From NCBI RefSeq assembly GCF_040372045.1, contig NZ_BAABWH010000002.1: a stretch of DNA of 64,000 bases; one strand, written 5' to 3'. This document shows, one piece after another, positions 1-9,208 of the stretch. Below the pieces are notes generated by a model. The model made no database searches, had not been told where the DNA came from, and was given only the letters and a program-made list of their open reading frames with translations. The position numbers and the translations under genes are program-made. Each line of letters starts with the position of its first letter. Position 1 is the first letter of the stretch. The DNA comes from Thalassolituus sp006212115 (GTDB lineage Bacteria; Pseudomonadota; Gammaproteobacteria; Pseudomonadales; Oceanobacteraceae).

Positions 1-570
1 GCGTCGGAAGTTACGGATCATGCCTAAATAACGACGCGATATGGCGTCTTTATCGGCTTTTTCGCCGTCTTGTTCGGCCAGCAGAGCCAGCAGCTGATCT
101 GGCAAGGAAAAGTTGTAGTGAATACCTGAGATTGCCTGCATCACACGACCGTAGCGGTGCCACAGCCCGTGACGGTAGGCATGCTTGAGCTGACCAAGAT
201 TAGAGGTACCGTAATCGGCAATTGGAATGCTTAACTCACCTTTCAGAATACACGGCATGGACGCAGGCCAGATCAGCTCGCCTTCCATTTGCTGGTAGGC
301 AAAACGATGCGCGGTTTCAAGGTAGGCAGCCGCTTCATGAGCACTGGTGAACACCGGTGTAATGAATTCGAGCAAGGCTTCTGAGTAGTCTGTGGTAATT
401 GCAGGATGCGTCAGTGCAGAGCCCATTCCCTTCGGGTGTGGCGTCTGGGCGATCAGGCCGTCATTACTGCATCGTAATCCTTCTTTCTCAATGCCGCGCT
501 GTAAGCGAGTCAACAAAGGACGATACTGAGATTCGGATAACAGAGACAGCAGTGAGTCGTAAGAAGCCAA
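1..570 (-). CDS. gshA: Glutamate-cysteine ligase, N-terminal part (cut by window edge)
   Basis: First enzyme of glutathione synthesis: it joins glutamate and cysteine using ATP in the cytoplasm. I translated 190 codons by hand on the minus strand. They carry typical GshA N-terminal features: GIEKEGLR near residue 30, the THPAITTDYSE stretch, LLEFITP, and the segment SGIHYNFSLP. The rest of the protein lies beyond position 1. I prefer the TTG start at 570 because AGAGG sits five bases upstream; the GTG at 576 is too close to that site. It follows the TonB receptor on the same strand after about 100 bases. Identity is firm from the conserved segments; the start is less sure. Confidence 0.9.
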   Translation of the reverse strand, partial: MASYDSLLSLLSESQYRPLLTRLQRGIEKEGLRCSNDGLIAQTPHPKGMGSALTHPAITTDYSEALLEFITPVFTSAHEAAAYLETAHRFAYQQMEGELIWPASMPCILKGELSIPIADYGTSNLGQLKHAYRHGLWHRYGRVMQAISGIHYNFSLPDQLLALLAEQDGEKADKDAISRRYLGMIRNFRR

Positions 571-671
571 GGGCACCTCTGGATGCAGGGAGAGTTGAGC
601 GGATTATAGGGCGAATCCGGATGAAGTCTAACAACAAAACTCACTGGTGCAGAAGTCTGAACAGTCCGTTA

Positions 672-2858
672 TCAGAACCGGGTGCCCACTGTCGCCTGTA
701 CTCGGGTCGCTTGCACGTAGCTGGCCCCGCCCGGCAGGTAAGGGTCAGATGTGAAATCTCGCTGTAGCGATAAACGCCAGTTTACGTCGAGCGTTTCAGC
801 CTTGCGTACACCATAGACGGTAGCATTGAGGCGACGGAAATCGACGGTATTGTCGTGGCCGCCGGCTTCGCCCATGTCCTCAACCAACATCAGGCTCAAG
901 GTTGAGTTGAATCCTGACGTCCAGCGTTGATTCCAGCTTAGTGTTTGTGAAAACGGTGCATACATACCCAGTAGCTCGCCGTCACTCAGGCCTTCTTCTG
1001 CGTGAATATCGACCTGAATATAGGCGCCATTTGTGCGCAAACCGCTCGAAGCACTGAGCTGGTATTCGGCCTGCCATTCCACACCGGTGTAACGGATACA
1101 GTTGTCCGAATACACGCGATCAGCCCAGATTGATGGGTACAGGTAATGCGCTCCGTCCAGCTTTTCACGAAACAGGCGAATGTCCCATTCAGCCTTGCCG
1201 TTAAGCTGTGACTGGCCGTAGTAGCCAAGTTCGTATGAGTAGATCATTTCCGCATCGAGGCCGCCGTCGGCAATGAAACTGGCGTAGAAGTCACCGGTGG
1301 CGTAGGGCGATTCCGTTTCAATGTAATCGACGCCATACGACCACTGCGCATACTCTTTAATCAGGTCAGGCGTTTTCGCCGCTTGGCTGTAAACAAGGCG
1401 GAACGACTGCACCGGACTGATCAGATAATTCGCCGCAGCACGAAAGGATTTCGCAGGCGAAAATGACTCTGAGATCTCTGCCATTGCACCTGAGTGGAGT
1501 ACCCAGTCATCCGTAGCATGCCAGTTCACATTGGCGAAAATACGGGATGTGGTCTGGTCGATTTCACCTTTGTAATAATCGTAGGAGGAGACGTTGTCAT
1601 ATCGGAAGCCAATACCGCTCAGCACCGTCAATGTGCTCGTCGGTGAGTAGGTATCCTGCAGTTCGATGTCCACACGCTTTTCAGTGGTACTGGCACGGCT
1701 GATGGCATTGACTGGTATCAGGAAGTCAGCAGGGTCGGCGTAGCGTTGAGCCAGCGTCGTGAACAAGGCCACTTGTTCGGGGTCGCTGGTATCCAGTGCT
1801 GTAGGTTGTTGCCCACTCACCACTTGCATGGCGGCATCACTATTGAGCCGATACAGGGCGCCCAGCTGGGGGTCGAAGGCACCGGCCACGCCCTCATATA
1901 GGCGTTGTGTCTGTTCGCGTCGGTACTCGGTTCCGTATAGCGATAATTTAAGCTCGTGTGCTTCATTCAGAAGCGACGTGTACCGGAACCCAATTTCATG
2001 GTGAGCTTCGCGTACCTTATTGCTATCGAGGTCAAAGTCGGGGACGTTACGCTGCGATTTGGATGCTACCAGAGCGACATCAAGAGAGTTGCCGTCTGGT
2101 AGGGTATAAAATCCGCGTACATTGGCGAAGCGTGAATCACGGCGGTCTGCGCAGTCGTCACCGTTGCTGCAGCCAAATCGCTCTGGGTCCAGTCCGTCGT
2201 CCAGATGATCGGTGCCGCGATCGACGCCAGTCACTCGCCAGAATCCACCAAGCGCCTCAAAGCCGCTTTGTAGATGGACATGCTGATACCCGTTATTGCC
2301 CAGTGTCAGGTTAACTTTCTGATCGCCTGCGGTATCTTCCGGGTGCATGGTAATAATGTTGATAACGGCTTTATAGGCGTTGGTTCCATAGGCTGTCGAG
2401 TTCGGGCCCCGTACCACTTCAATACGTTGAATTTCTTCAACGGCAACCGGCAGGTTGCTCCAGGTAACGGAAGACAGGCCTGCCCGATATATCGCTCGAC
2501 CGTCAATCAGTACTTCCATGTCAGTCGGGACGAGCGCCGTACCGCCGTGATAAACCACGTTGTCGGTATTGTTCAGCGGTTCTGGTGCGACCAGCATGCC
2601 TGGAACGTATCGAAGCAGTTCACTGACTTCCTGTGCTCCCACGGCTTCAATCAGATCCCGGTCAATGACTGTCACGCTGGCCGGGACTTCTGCCGTGGGC
2701 TGCTTCAAGCGGGCAGGAGTGAGCACAAAGGGGATAAGATCATCGCCGGACGCAGACCACATCGGGTCCTCCATCGCACTGGCGGTACTGACCAGTCCTG
2801 ACAGGCCGAGAAGGATGAAAGCGCTGATAGCGGAACTTATACGTCCTTGTTTGTGCAC
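672..2858 (-). CDS. TonB-dependent outer membrane receptor
   Basis: A 728-residue outer membrane active transporter, energised by TonB, for an unknown ligand. Residues 1-28 form a signal peptide ending ASA. A plug domain spans about residues 50-165 (PASVTVIDRDLI, VPGM, VEVVRGP-like IEVVRGPNS, and YGTNAYKAVINIIT). A long beta-barrel follows and ends in a C-terminal Phe (TRF), the usual barrel-assembly signal. Two Cys-containing loops occur (FGCSNGDDC). It lies 28 bases downstream of tex and 100 bases upstream of gshA, all on the minus strand, so it may be cotranscribed with tex. I saw no Fur box ahead of it, so iron uptake is not supported. The substrate cannot be named. Confidence 0.88.
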   Translation of the reverse strand: MHKQGRISSAISAFILLGLSGLVSTASAMEDPMWSASGDDLIPFVLTPARLKQPTAEVPASVTVIDRDLIEAVGAQEVSELLRYVPGMLVAPEPLNNTDNVVYHGGTALVPTDMEVLIDGRAIYRAGLSSVTWSNLPVAVEEIQRIEVVRGPNSTAYGTNAYKAVINIITMHPEDTAGDQKVNLTLGNNGYQHVHLQSGFEALGGFWRVTGVDRGTDHLDDGLDPERFGCSNGDDCADRRDSRFANVRGFYTLPDGNSLDVALVASKSQRNVPDFDLDSNKVREAHHEIGFRYTSLLNEAHELKLSLYGTEYRREQTQRLYEGVAGAFDPQLGALYRLNSDAAMQVVSGQQPTALDTSDPEQVALFTTLAQRYADPADFLIPVNAISRASTTEKRVDIELQDTYSPTSTLTVLSGIGFRYDNVSSYDYYKGEIDQTTSRIFANVNWHATDDWVLHSGAMAEISESFSPAKSFRAAANYLISPVQSFRLVYSQAAKTPDLIKEYAQWSYGVDYIETESPYATGDFYASFIADGGLDAEMIYSYELGYYGQSQLNGKAEWDIRLFREKLDGAHYLYPSIWADRVYSDNCIRYTGVEWQAEYQLSASSGLRTNGAYIQVDIHAEEGLSDGELLGMYAPFSQTLSWNQRWTSGFNSTLSLMLVEDMGEAGGHDNTVDFRRLNATVYGVRKAETLDVNWRLSLQRDFTSDPYLPGGASYVQATRVQATVGTRF

Positions 2859-2886
2859 AACAGTCTCTTACTACTTGGTTTATGAA

Positions 2887-5220
2887 CTATTTCTTTTTTG
2901 CCTTCGCAAAGGCTTGAGCAAACGCACCTGCCATGGCGCCAGTTGATGCACTGGATGCGTCAGCTGCGCGTTTGGTCGTTCGCTCTGATGTCTTGCCTTG
3001 TCTGGACGAGTGCCTTCTGGCACCAGTGTCATTTGACGGCGGCGTATCATCGCTTAAACGCATAGATAAGCCAATGCGCTTTCGCGACACATCCACTTCC
3101 ATAACCTTCACTTTGACGATGTCGCCGGCTTTGACGACATCACGTGGATCTTTCACAAAGTGGTCTGCCAAGGCAGAAATATGCACCAAGCCATCCTGAT
3201 GGACGCCGATATCCACGAAGGCACCAAAGGCTGCCACGTTGGTGATGGCGCCTTCGAGAATCATACCGGGCTTCAGGTCTTTGATGTCTTCGACGCCGTC
3301 TTTGTATTCCGCAAAGCGGAATTCGGGGCGAGGGTCACGGCCCGGTTTTTCAAGCTCACTCAGGATATCTTTTAAGGTGAGTTCGCCGGTATGCTCATCC
3401 GTGAACTGGCCTGCATTGACAGATTTCAGGAAGCTGCCGTCGCCAATCAGGCTGCTGACATCGCGTGAGAATTCATGGGCAATGCGCTCCACTACCGGGT
3501 AAGACTCTGGGTGAACGCCTGAGGCATCGAGCGGATTAGCTCCGTTCATGATGCGCAGGAAGCCCGCCGCCTGCTCGAAGGTTTTGTCCCCTAAGCGCGG
3601 TACCTTGGCCAGGTCTTTGCGCGACGTGAAGGCACCGTTCACATCGCGGAAGGCAACGATGTTATTGGCTAATGTGGCGTTGAGGCCAGAGACCCGCGTC
3701 AGCAGCGGTGCGGAGGCGGTATTCAGGTCAACACCCACCGAGTTCACACAGTCTTCCACGACGGCATCCAGTGTGCGCGCCAGCTGGCTCTGGTTAACAT
3801 CATGCTGATACTGGCCAACACCGATGGACTTGGGTTCGATTTTCACCAGTTCGGCCAACGGGTCCTGCAAGCGACGAGCAATGGATACGGCGCCGCGAAT
3901 GGTCACGTCCAGATCCGGAAATTCTTTGGCCGCCAGCTCGGAAGCTGAGTACACCGAGGCACCGGCCTCGTTCACCATGATTTTCTGCACGTTCAGGTCT
4001 TTGTGCTTTTTCAGTAGATCGCCAACAAACTTATCGGTTTCGCGTGACGCTGTACCGTTACCAATCGCGATCAGCTCGGCATTGTGCTTTTGAATCAGTG
4101 CCAGTAGCACGGCTTCAGATTCGGCGATGCGATTTTGCGGCGGCGTTGGGAAGATGGCGCAGTGATCGAGGACCTTGCCGGTTTTATCGACGACCGCGAC
4201 TTTCACCCCGGTACGCAGCCCCGGGTCCAACCCGATGGTGGCTTTTGGCCCTGCTGGCGCGGCTAACAACAGATCTTTCAGGTTATCGGCGAATACTTTG
4301 ATCGCGCTTTCTTCTGCCTGCTCACGTAGCTGGCCGATCAACTCGGTTTCGAGGCTGGTCAGCAGCTTGATGCGCCAGGTCCACTTAACGACCTCCGCTA
4401 GCCAACGGTCAGCGGCACGGCCTTCGTTTTCAATGCCCGAGTGCTCGGCGATGATGGCTTCGCAGGGGCTGGCTGCGAGCTTGTCGTCCGGATCGCCGGT
4501 GACCAGTGAGAACGACAATACGCCTTCGTTGCGGCCACGCAGAATGGCTAATGCGCGGTGACCCGGTACCGATTTAAGCGGCTCGTCGTGCTCAAAGTAG
4601 TCGGCGAACTTTTCGCCTTCTTTTTCTTTGCCCGGCACCACGCGAACAGAGAGTGTGGCTTCTTGTTTCAGGAAGCGGCGCAACGCAGCGAGCAAGTCGG
4701 CGTTCTCGGCAAAGCGTTCCATCAGGATGTACTTAGCGCCATCGAGTGCGGCTTTGGTATCGCCGATGTTGTGTTCGCTGTTAAAGAACTTCTCGGCTTC
4801 CTGCTCGGGCGCCAGGTTCGGGTCGTTGAACAGAGCATCGGCCAATGGCTCAAGACCTGCCTCAATGGCCATCTGACCCTTGGTACGGCGCTTTTTCTTG
4901 TAGGGCAGGTACAAATCTTCAATGCGGGTTTTGGTCTCAGCCGTGAGCAGCGCCTGCTTTAGCTCATCGGTAAGTTTGCCCTGTTCTTCAATACTATTGA
5001 TCACAGACGCACGACGATCTTCCATGTCGCGCAAATAGCCCAAACGCTCTTCGAGCGTACGCAACTGGCTATCGTCCAGTGCACCGGTGACCTCTTTCCG
5101 GTAACGGGCAATAAAGGGCACGGTGGCGCCTTCATCGAGCAGGGCGACGGTGGCGTCAACCTGTTGTGGGCGGATATTCAGTTCGGTAGCGAGGCGCTTA
5201 GTGATCGAGGGTAGGGTCAT
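2887..5220 (-). CDS. tex: Tex, RNA-binding transcription accessory protein
   Basis: A 777-residue homologue of Tex, a nucleic-acid-binding protein linked to transcription; E. coli Tex is almost the same length. In order it shows an N-terminal Tex domain, a YqgF/RNase-H-like fold (IGLDPGLRTGVKVAVVD, near residue 325), helix-hairpin-helix segments (LNTASAPLLTRVSGL) and a C-terminal S1 RNA-binding domain (LVHISALADHFV, about residues 650-725). The tail is basic, rich in Lys, Arg, Ser and Ala. The ATG at 5220 is the natural start. It is followed closely by the TonB receptor. The family's role is known; its exact targets in this organism are not. Confidence 0.95.
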   Translation of the reverse strand: MTLPSITKRLATELNIRPQQVDATVALLDEGATVPFIARYRKEVTGALDDSQLRTLEERLGYLRDMEDRRASVINSIEEQGKLTDELKQALLTAETKTRIEDLYLPYKKKRRTKGQMAIEAGLEPLADALFNDPNLAPEQEAEKFFNSEHNIGDTKAALDGAKYILMERFAENADLLAALRRFLKQEATLSVRVVPGKEKEGEKFADYFEHDEPLKSVPGHRALAILRGRNEGVLSFSLVTGDPDDKLAASPCEAIIAEHSGIENEGRAADRWLAEVVKWTWRIKLLTSLETELIGQLREQAEESAIKVFADNLKDLLLAAPAGPKATIGLDPGLRTGVKVAVVDKTGKVLDHCAIFPTPPQNRIAESEAVLLALIQKHNAELIAIGNGTASRETDKFVGDLLKKHKDLNVQKIMVNEAGASVYSASELAAKEFPDLDVTIRGAVSIARRLQDPLAELVKIEPKSIGVGQYQHDVNQSQLARTLDAVVEDCVNSVGVDLNTASAPLLTRVSGLNATLANNIVAFRDVNGAFTSRKDLAKVPRLGDKTFEQAAGFLRIMNGANPLDASGVHPESYPVVERIAHEFSRDVSSLIGDGSFLKSVNAGQFTDEHTGELTLKDILSELEKPGRDPRPEFRFAEYKDGVEDIKDLKPGMILEGAITNVAAFGAFVDIGVHQDGLVHISALADHFVKDPRDVVKAGDIVKVKVMEVDVSRKRIGLSMRLSDDTPPSNDTGARRHSSRQGKTSERTTKRAADASSASTGAMAGAFAQAFAKAKKK

Positions 5221-5300
5221 AACTCACTGATTCATTGTTTACGATGGCGAGAGTATACCTGTGACACCGGGAGGTGAGTATCACCCGGTGATGAGGCACA

Positions 5301-5326
5301 AAAAAGGGCGCCGTAGCGCCCTTTTT
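5301..5326 (-). terminator. Rho-independent terminator of pckA (symmetrical)
   Basis: A perfect 11-base inverted repeat (AAAAAGGGCGC / GCGCCCTTTTT) with a four-base loop lies 23 bases past the pckA stop codon. The A and T tracts make it usable from either strand, but only pckA reads into it. Confidence 0.9.
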
Positions 5327-5348
5327 ATATTCGTAAAACAGGATCAGC

Positions 5349-6881
5349 TTACAGCTGAGGACCTGCATTTACGATAGCGTCAGATACGTCGTACTTCTTG
5401 AAGTTTTCAACGAACTGAGCAGCCAGGTTCTTAGCCGCACCTTCCCAATCGGAAACGTTTGACCAAGCTTTGGTTGGGTTCAGCAGAGTCGCATCAACAC
5501 CTTCCAGAGACTTAGGAACCTGCAGGCCGAAGATTGGCAGTTCTTCTGTGTCAGCATCTCTTAAGACGCCAGACTGAATCGCAGCAATCACAGCACGAGT
5601 CGTCGGGATGCTGAAACGCTCACCGCCGCCACCGTTAGGACCGCCGGTCCAACCTGTGTTCACCAGGTATACCTGAGAACCGAAGTCAGTCACACGCTTC
5701 ATCAGCAGTTCAGCGTAAACGCCTGCTGGACGTGGGAAGAATGGCGCGCCGAAGCAAGTAGAGAAGGTAGACTTAAGACCTTTAGAACCGCCCATTTCAG
5801 TAGAACCAACCAGAGCGGTGTAGCCAGACAGGAAGTGGTAAGCCGCTTGCTCTTTGCTTAGGACAGATACTGGAGGCAGTACGCCGGTCATGTCACAAGT
5901 CAGGAAGATAACCGCTTTTGGTTCGCCTGCCATGTTCTCTTCTACGCGCTTCTCAACATGAGTCAGCGGGTACGCACAACGGCCGTTTTCAGTCAGCTCA
6001 GTGTTGCTGTAGTCGGCGGTACGAGTGTTCTCGTCGATGGTGACGTTTTCAACGATGGCACCGAACTTGATCGCGTCCCAAATGATAGGTTCGTTCTTCT
6101 GAGACAGATCGATGGTTTTTGCGTAGCAGCCGCCTTCGATGTTGAAGACAGTGCCTTTGCCCCAACCGTGCTCGTCGTCACCAATCAGGTAACGGGCAGG
6201 GTCAGCAGACAGAGTGGTTTTACCGGTACCAGACAGACCGAAGAACAGGCAGGTGTCGCCATCTTCGCCAACGTTGGCAGAGCAGTGCATTGGCAGTACG
6301 TCTTTTTCTGGCAGCAGGAAGTTCTGTACGCCGAACATGGCTTTCTTCATTTCGCCCGCGTAGCGCATGCCAGCCAGCAGTACTTTACGCTGTGCGAAGT
6401 TAACGATTACCGCACCGTCAGAGTTAGTGCCGTCACGCTCTGGCACGCATTCAAAGCCAGCTGCGTTCAGGATCTGCCACTCTTCTTTGTCAGAAGGGTT
6501 GTAGCTTTCTGGCAGGATGAAGAGGTTACGGCCAAACAGGTTCTGCCATGCAGTCTGAGTGGTCATTTTTACTGGCAAGTAGTGCTGAGGATCAGAACCA
6601 ACGTGCACCTGAGATACGAAGCTGTCGTGCTGGGCCAGATACTCTTCTACTCGCTCCCACAGCGCATCGAACTTGTCTGCTTCGAATGGGCGGTTGATGT
6701 TGCCCCATTCGATGGCGTCTTTGCTGCTTGGCTCTTCAACAATGAACTTGTCCATTGGAGAGCGACCTGTACGCTTACCGGTTTTAATGACCAGCGCGCC
6801 GTTATCCTGCAGTTCACCTTCGCCGCGAGCGATGGCTTGTTCTACCAGGAAGGGAGTAGATAAATCGGTGTAAACAGTCAT
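5349..6881 (-). CDS. pckA: Phosphoenolpyruvate carboxykinase (ATP)
   Basis: Converts oxaloacetate and ATP to phosphoenolpyruvate, CO2 and ADP, the entry step of gluconeogenesis, in the cytoplasm. The 510-residue product from the ATG at 6881 has the family length. It shows the P-loop GLSGTGKTT (residues 215-223), the metal/nucleotide motif DDEHGW (235-240), the segment EGGCYAKTIDLS and the arginine-binding TGRSP near residue 38. The open frame continues to 6992, but those 37 extra residues resemble nothing in the family, and a GGGG tract sits upstream of 6881. hslO lies upstream on the same strand and a strong terminator follows. Certain identity. Confidence 0.97.
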   Translation of the reverse strand: MTVYTDLSTPFLVEQAIARGEGELQDNGALVIKTGKRTGRSPMDKFIVEEPSSKDAIEWGNINRPFEADKFDALWERVEEYLAQHDSFVSQVHVGSDPQHYLPVKMTTQTAWQNLFGRNLFILPESYNPSDKEEWQILNAAGFECVPERDGTNSDGAVIVNFAQRKVLLAGMRYAGEMKKAMFGVQNFLLPEKDVLPMHCSANVGEDGDTCLFFGLSGTGKTTLSADPARYLIGDDEHGWGKGTVFNIEGGCYAKTIDLSQKNEPIIWDAIKFGAIVENVTIDENTRTADYSNTELTENGRCAYPLTHVEKRVEENMAGEPKAVIFLTCDMTGVLPPVSVLSKEQAAYHFLSGYTALVGSTEMGGSKGLKSTFSTCFGAPFFPRPAGVYAELLMKRVTDFGSQVYLVNTGWTGGPNGGGGERFSIPTTRAVIAAIQSGVLRDADTEELPIFGLQVPKSLEGVDATLLNPTKAWSNVSDWEGAAKNLAAQFVENFKKYDVSDAIVNAGPQL

Positions 6882-6984
6882 AGCGATGCCCCGCAGGGTC
6901 CTCGTAATTTCAGTACGGCTTGTGGCCATACTTTGTATCTCAATAATCGCCCTGTAGGGTGCACGGGCGGCCCAAAAGTTTAAG

Positions 6985-7017
6985 GCGCGCAATTATGCCA
7001 GAAAATTCATTGCGCGC
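6985..7017 (-). promoter_or_regulatory. Likely pckA promoter with flanking palindrome
   Basis: On the minus strand CATAAT (6992-6997) is a reasonable -10 hexamer. It lies between the two arms of a perfect 9-base inverted repeat, GCGCGCAAT (6985-6993) and ATTGCGCGC (7009-7017). The arms overlap the -10 region, which would suit an operator. The -35 match is poor, so this is tentative. The remaining leader down to 6881 holds no gene. Confidence 0.4.
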
Positions 7018-7087
7018 TAAGCCCCGGTGGTCGCTTTTTGACCGATAATTGTTCTCATTGGGGCTAAGTTACTGTTTTATCGAGGCT

Positions 7088-7942
7088 TTACTGAATATTC
7101 TGTTCCGGGAACAACTCTTCAATTTGGGCTCGATCAAAACTGTAAGCTTGTTGGCAAAAATCGCAGTTGATGCTGACTTTTCCTTGTTCTTCAACGATCT
7201 GCAGCAACTCTGGCTTTCCGAGCTGGTGCAGAGCAGAGCCGATCCTGTCTTTTGAACAGGTGCAGAAGAAACTCAGCTCGCTACCTGGATATATGCGGGC
7301 GTCTTCTTCGTGATACAAGCGATGCAGCAGCACATCGTTGTTCAGGGTCAGCAGCTCCTCGTCTTTCAGGGTGCTGGCCAGATGGCTGAGACGGTCCCAG
7401 GCGTCCGGGTCGTCGCCTTCGGATGAGGGCATCTGCTGCAGCATGAATCCGGCAGCATTGTTGCCGTCACAGGCCAGCCAGAAACGTGATCCTAACTGTT
7501 CCGATTGCTCGAAGTAATCTTCCAGTGCGCCAGCCACATTCCCACCTTTGATCAGAGTGATGCCCTGATAGCGCTGGCCGACGTCTGGCTCAATGGTGAT
7601 GATCATTTGGCCGTCCGTGAGGGTCAACTCGCTGGCGTCGGTGCCTTCTTCGTAGCGCGCAATGGCGCGTAACTGCCCCTTCTCATTGGTCTCCGCCTGT
7701 AGCAGGCTGACATTGCCGGTCAGGCGGATCTGCAGAGTCAGGCGACCGGCAAACTTCAGGTTGGCACTGAGTAGCGCCGTCGCAGCCATCAGTTCGCCAA
7801 CGCCCTTAGCGACAATGCCGGGGTATTGATGACGATTGAGTACTTCGCGATAGCTGGCGTTCAGATGCGCCACTTCGCCGCGAATATTGGTGTTGTCGAA
7901 ACTGAAACGTTGCAGGGTGTCTGCGCTGTTGTTCGCGGTCAT
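7088..7942 (-). CDS. hslO: Hsp33 redox-regulated chaperone
   Basis: A 284-residue cytoplasmic holdase that is activated when oxidants and unfolding release its zinc. The four zinc cysteines are present as CTC (C227, C229) and CDFC (C260, C263), and the core shows the family features GAVAHL-like GEVAHLNASY and FKFAG-like LKFAGRLTLQI. The ATG at 7942 lies three bases after the hslR stop codon, so the two are translationally linked. The neighbours hslR and pckA match the E. coli order. No missing residues were noticed. Confidence 0.96.
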   Translation of the reverse strand: MTANNSADTLQRFSFDNTNIRGEVAHLNASYREVLNRHQYPGIVAKGVGELMAATALLSANLKFAGRLTLQIRLTGNVSLLQAETNEKGQLRAIARYEEGTDASELTLTDGQMIITIEPDVGQRYQGITLIKGGNVAGALEDYFEQSEQLGSRFWLACDGNNAAGFMLQQMPSSEGDDPDAWDRLSHLASTLKDEELLTLNNDVLLHRLYHEEDARIYPGSELSFFCTCSKDRIGSALHQLGKPELLQIVEEQGKVSINCDFCQQAYSFDRAQIEELFPEQNIQ

Positions 7943-7945
7943 CTC

Positions 7946-8344
7946 TCAGTAATCCTGATTGTTTTCAAAGCGGCGCATATCGCGACGCTCTTTCTTGTTG
8001 GGTTTATGGTCCGGAGCCGCCTGAGAGGCTTTCACTACCCGGCGGTATTCGGCTTTATCCATTCTGGCTTTGATACTGTCGACGGTTTCGTCGTACAGCT
8101 CTCGCGCTTCCGGGGCGCCGCGGCGTTGTTCGGATAGCGCTTTTACGACCACGATCTTTTCGTCGAAGCCCTGACGTATCGTGAGTTTTGCACCCACGTC
8201 GACCGTCTTGCTTACTTTGCAGCGCTGACCCTCGTAATGCACCTTCCCGCCCTCAATTGCGCCTTTGGCCAGCGCGCGGGTTTTGAAAAAGCGCGCGGCC
8301 CAGAGCCATTTATCGAGTCGGATTTTGTGTGTCTGTTCGCTCAT
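7946..8344 (-). CDS. hslR: Hsp15 ribosome-associated heat-shock protein (S4 domain)
   Basis: A 132-residue protein with an N-terminal S4 RNA-binding domain (RLDKWLWAARFFKTRALAK..., residues 9-65). In E. coli Hsp15 rescues 50S subunits that carry a stalled nascent chain. The C-terminal third is basic (PNKKERRDMRRF), as in the family. It is upstream of hslO with a three-base gap, and the nucleotidase gene lies further upstream after a 158-base intergenic repeat. Called from the S4 motif, size and gene order. Confidence 0.93.
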   Translation of the reverse strand: MSEQTHKIRLDKWLWAARFFKTRALAKGAIEGGKVHYEGQRCKVSKTVDVGAKLTIRQGFDEKIVVVKALSEQRRGAPEARELYDETVDSIKARMDKAEYRRVVKASQAAPDHKPNKKERRDMRRFENNQDY

Positions 8345-8409
8345 AATTCCTGATCAGGAGTACGCCGGATTTGTCTCGGCTTTTCCGCCAAGCTCTTCGT
8401 TCGTAAGGT

Positions 8410-8480
8410 TTCTACAACGCAGGTCGCTGCAAGTACGTCCATGTAAGCTCAAGCTGCGCCATCCGTGGCGCAGATGCCCG
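8410..8480. repeat. Intergenic hairpin repeat, copy A
   Basis: The spacer between hslR and the nucleotidase gene holds an imperfect palindromic block. Read on the minus strand, a short stem GCGCCA / TGGCGC encloses CGGA, and is followed by GAGCTTACATGGACGT and GCAGCG. A similar arrangement (stem, GGATG, stem, then GAG-CTACA-GGGATGT and GGCG) occurs near 35549-35595. I interpret both as members of one dispersed intergenic repeat family that forms stem-loops. Confidence 0.5.
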
Positions 8481-8502
8481 CTTTCGCAGATAACCCGACT
8501 CA

Positions 8503-9159
8503 CTAAAATTTGATTTCGTCGAAGTGGTGAATCCCCGGGAAACGGCTATCGGTAACAGGCGCTTTCTGGCTGTCGGGGTGGAAGATTGTCAGCAGCCAGT
8601 GGATTCCCCATTTCTCTGCCGATTCTAACACAGCCTGACTGTCGTCAATCAGTAGGGTGCGGTCTTTATCGAAGGGCTCTTCACGCTGTAAATGATCCCA
8701 GAATGCCTGACTTTCTTTCGGCTCCTGATAATCGTGTGAGCTGATGACGTGGTCGACGAGTTTATCGAGACCAGTGCGCTCCATCTTCAGGTTTACGCTA
8801 TCGCGGTGGGCGTTGGTTACAATCACCGTGCGTTTACCCAGGCGTTTCATCGTATCGAGGAAGTCTTCCACGTGCGGTCGGAAGCCGATTTTCTCCTGCA
8901 CGTCGCGCTTCAGTTCAGCAATGGGCAGCCCTGTCAGTTCACTCCAGTGATCCAGACAATACCAGTTGAGGGTGCCGCGCAGGCCGACGAAGCTTTTATT
9001 GAGCTCTGCTAGCGCTTCTTCTTCTGTGAGACCGTGGTGCTCGGCATACTTGCTTGGCACGTGCTCTAGCCAGAAGTAATTATCGAAGTGCAGGTCCAGC
9101 AGGGTGCCGTCCATGTCGAGCAGAACCGTGTCTATCTCTTGCCACTCTGGCATTGTCAT
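8503..9159 (-). CDS. yrfG: GMP/IMP nucleotidase, HAD family
   Basis: A 218-residue HAD-superfamily phosphatase. E. coli YrfG removes phosphate from GMP and IMP. HAD motif I reads LLDMDGTLLD, motif II ends in VTNAHRD, and motifs III and IV include PKES and LLIDDSQAVL. The sequence NWYCLDHWSE is typical of this subgroup. I chose the ATG at 9159, which has AAGG nine bases upstream; earlier in-frame residues do not match the family. It is divergent from nudE with 49 bases between starts, and the nudE-yrfG-hslR-hslO order matches enteric bacteria. Confidence 0.9.
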   Translation of the reverse strand: MTMPEWQEIDTVLLDMDGTLLDLHFDNYFWLEHVPSKYAEHHGLTEEEALAELNKSFVGLRGTLNWYCLDHWSELTGLPIAELKRDVQEKIGFRPHVEDFLDTMKRLGKRTVIVTNAHRDSVNLKMERTGLDKLVDHVISSHDYQEPKESQAFWDHLQREEPFDKDRTLLIDDSQAVLESAEKWGIHWLLTIFHPDSQKAPVTDSRFPGIHHFDEIKF

Positions 9160-9208
9160 GCGGTAATACCTTACTAAGTTGTTCAACGTCTATTTAAACA
9201 GGGCTGTC

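Noticed and set aside
5958..6863. Long plus-strand open frame (301 codons) inside pckA
   Set aside because: It runs opposite to pckA in a highly biased codon region, which creates long antisense frames; it has no family features.
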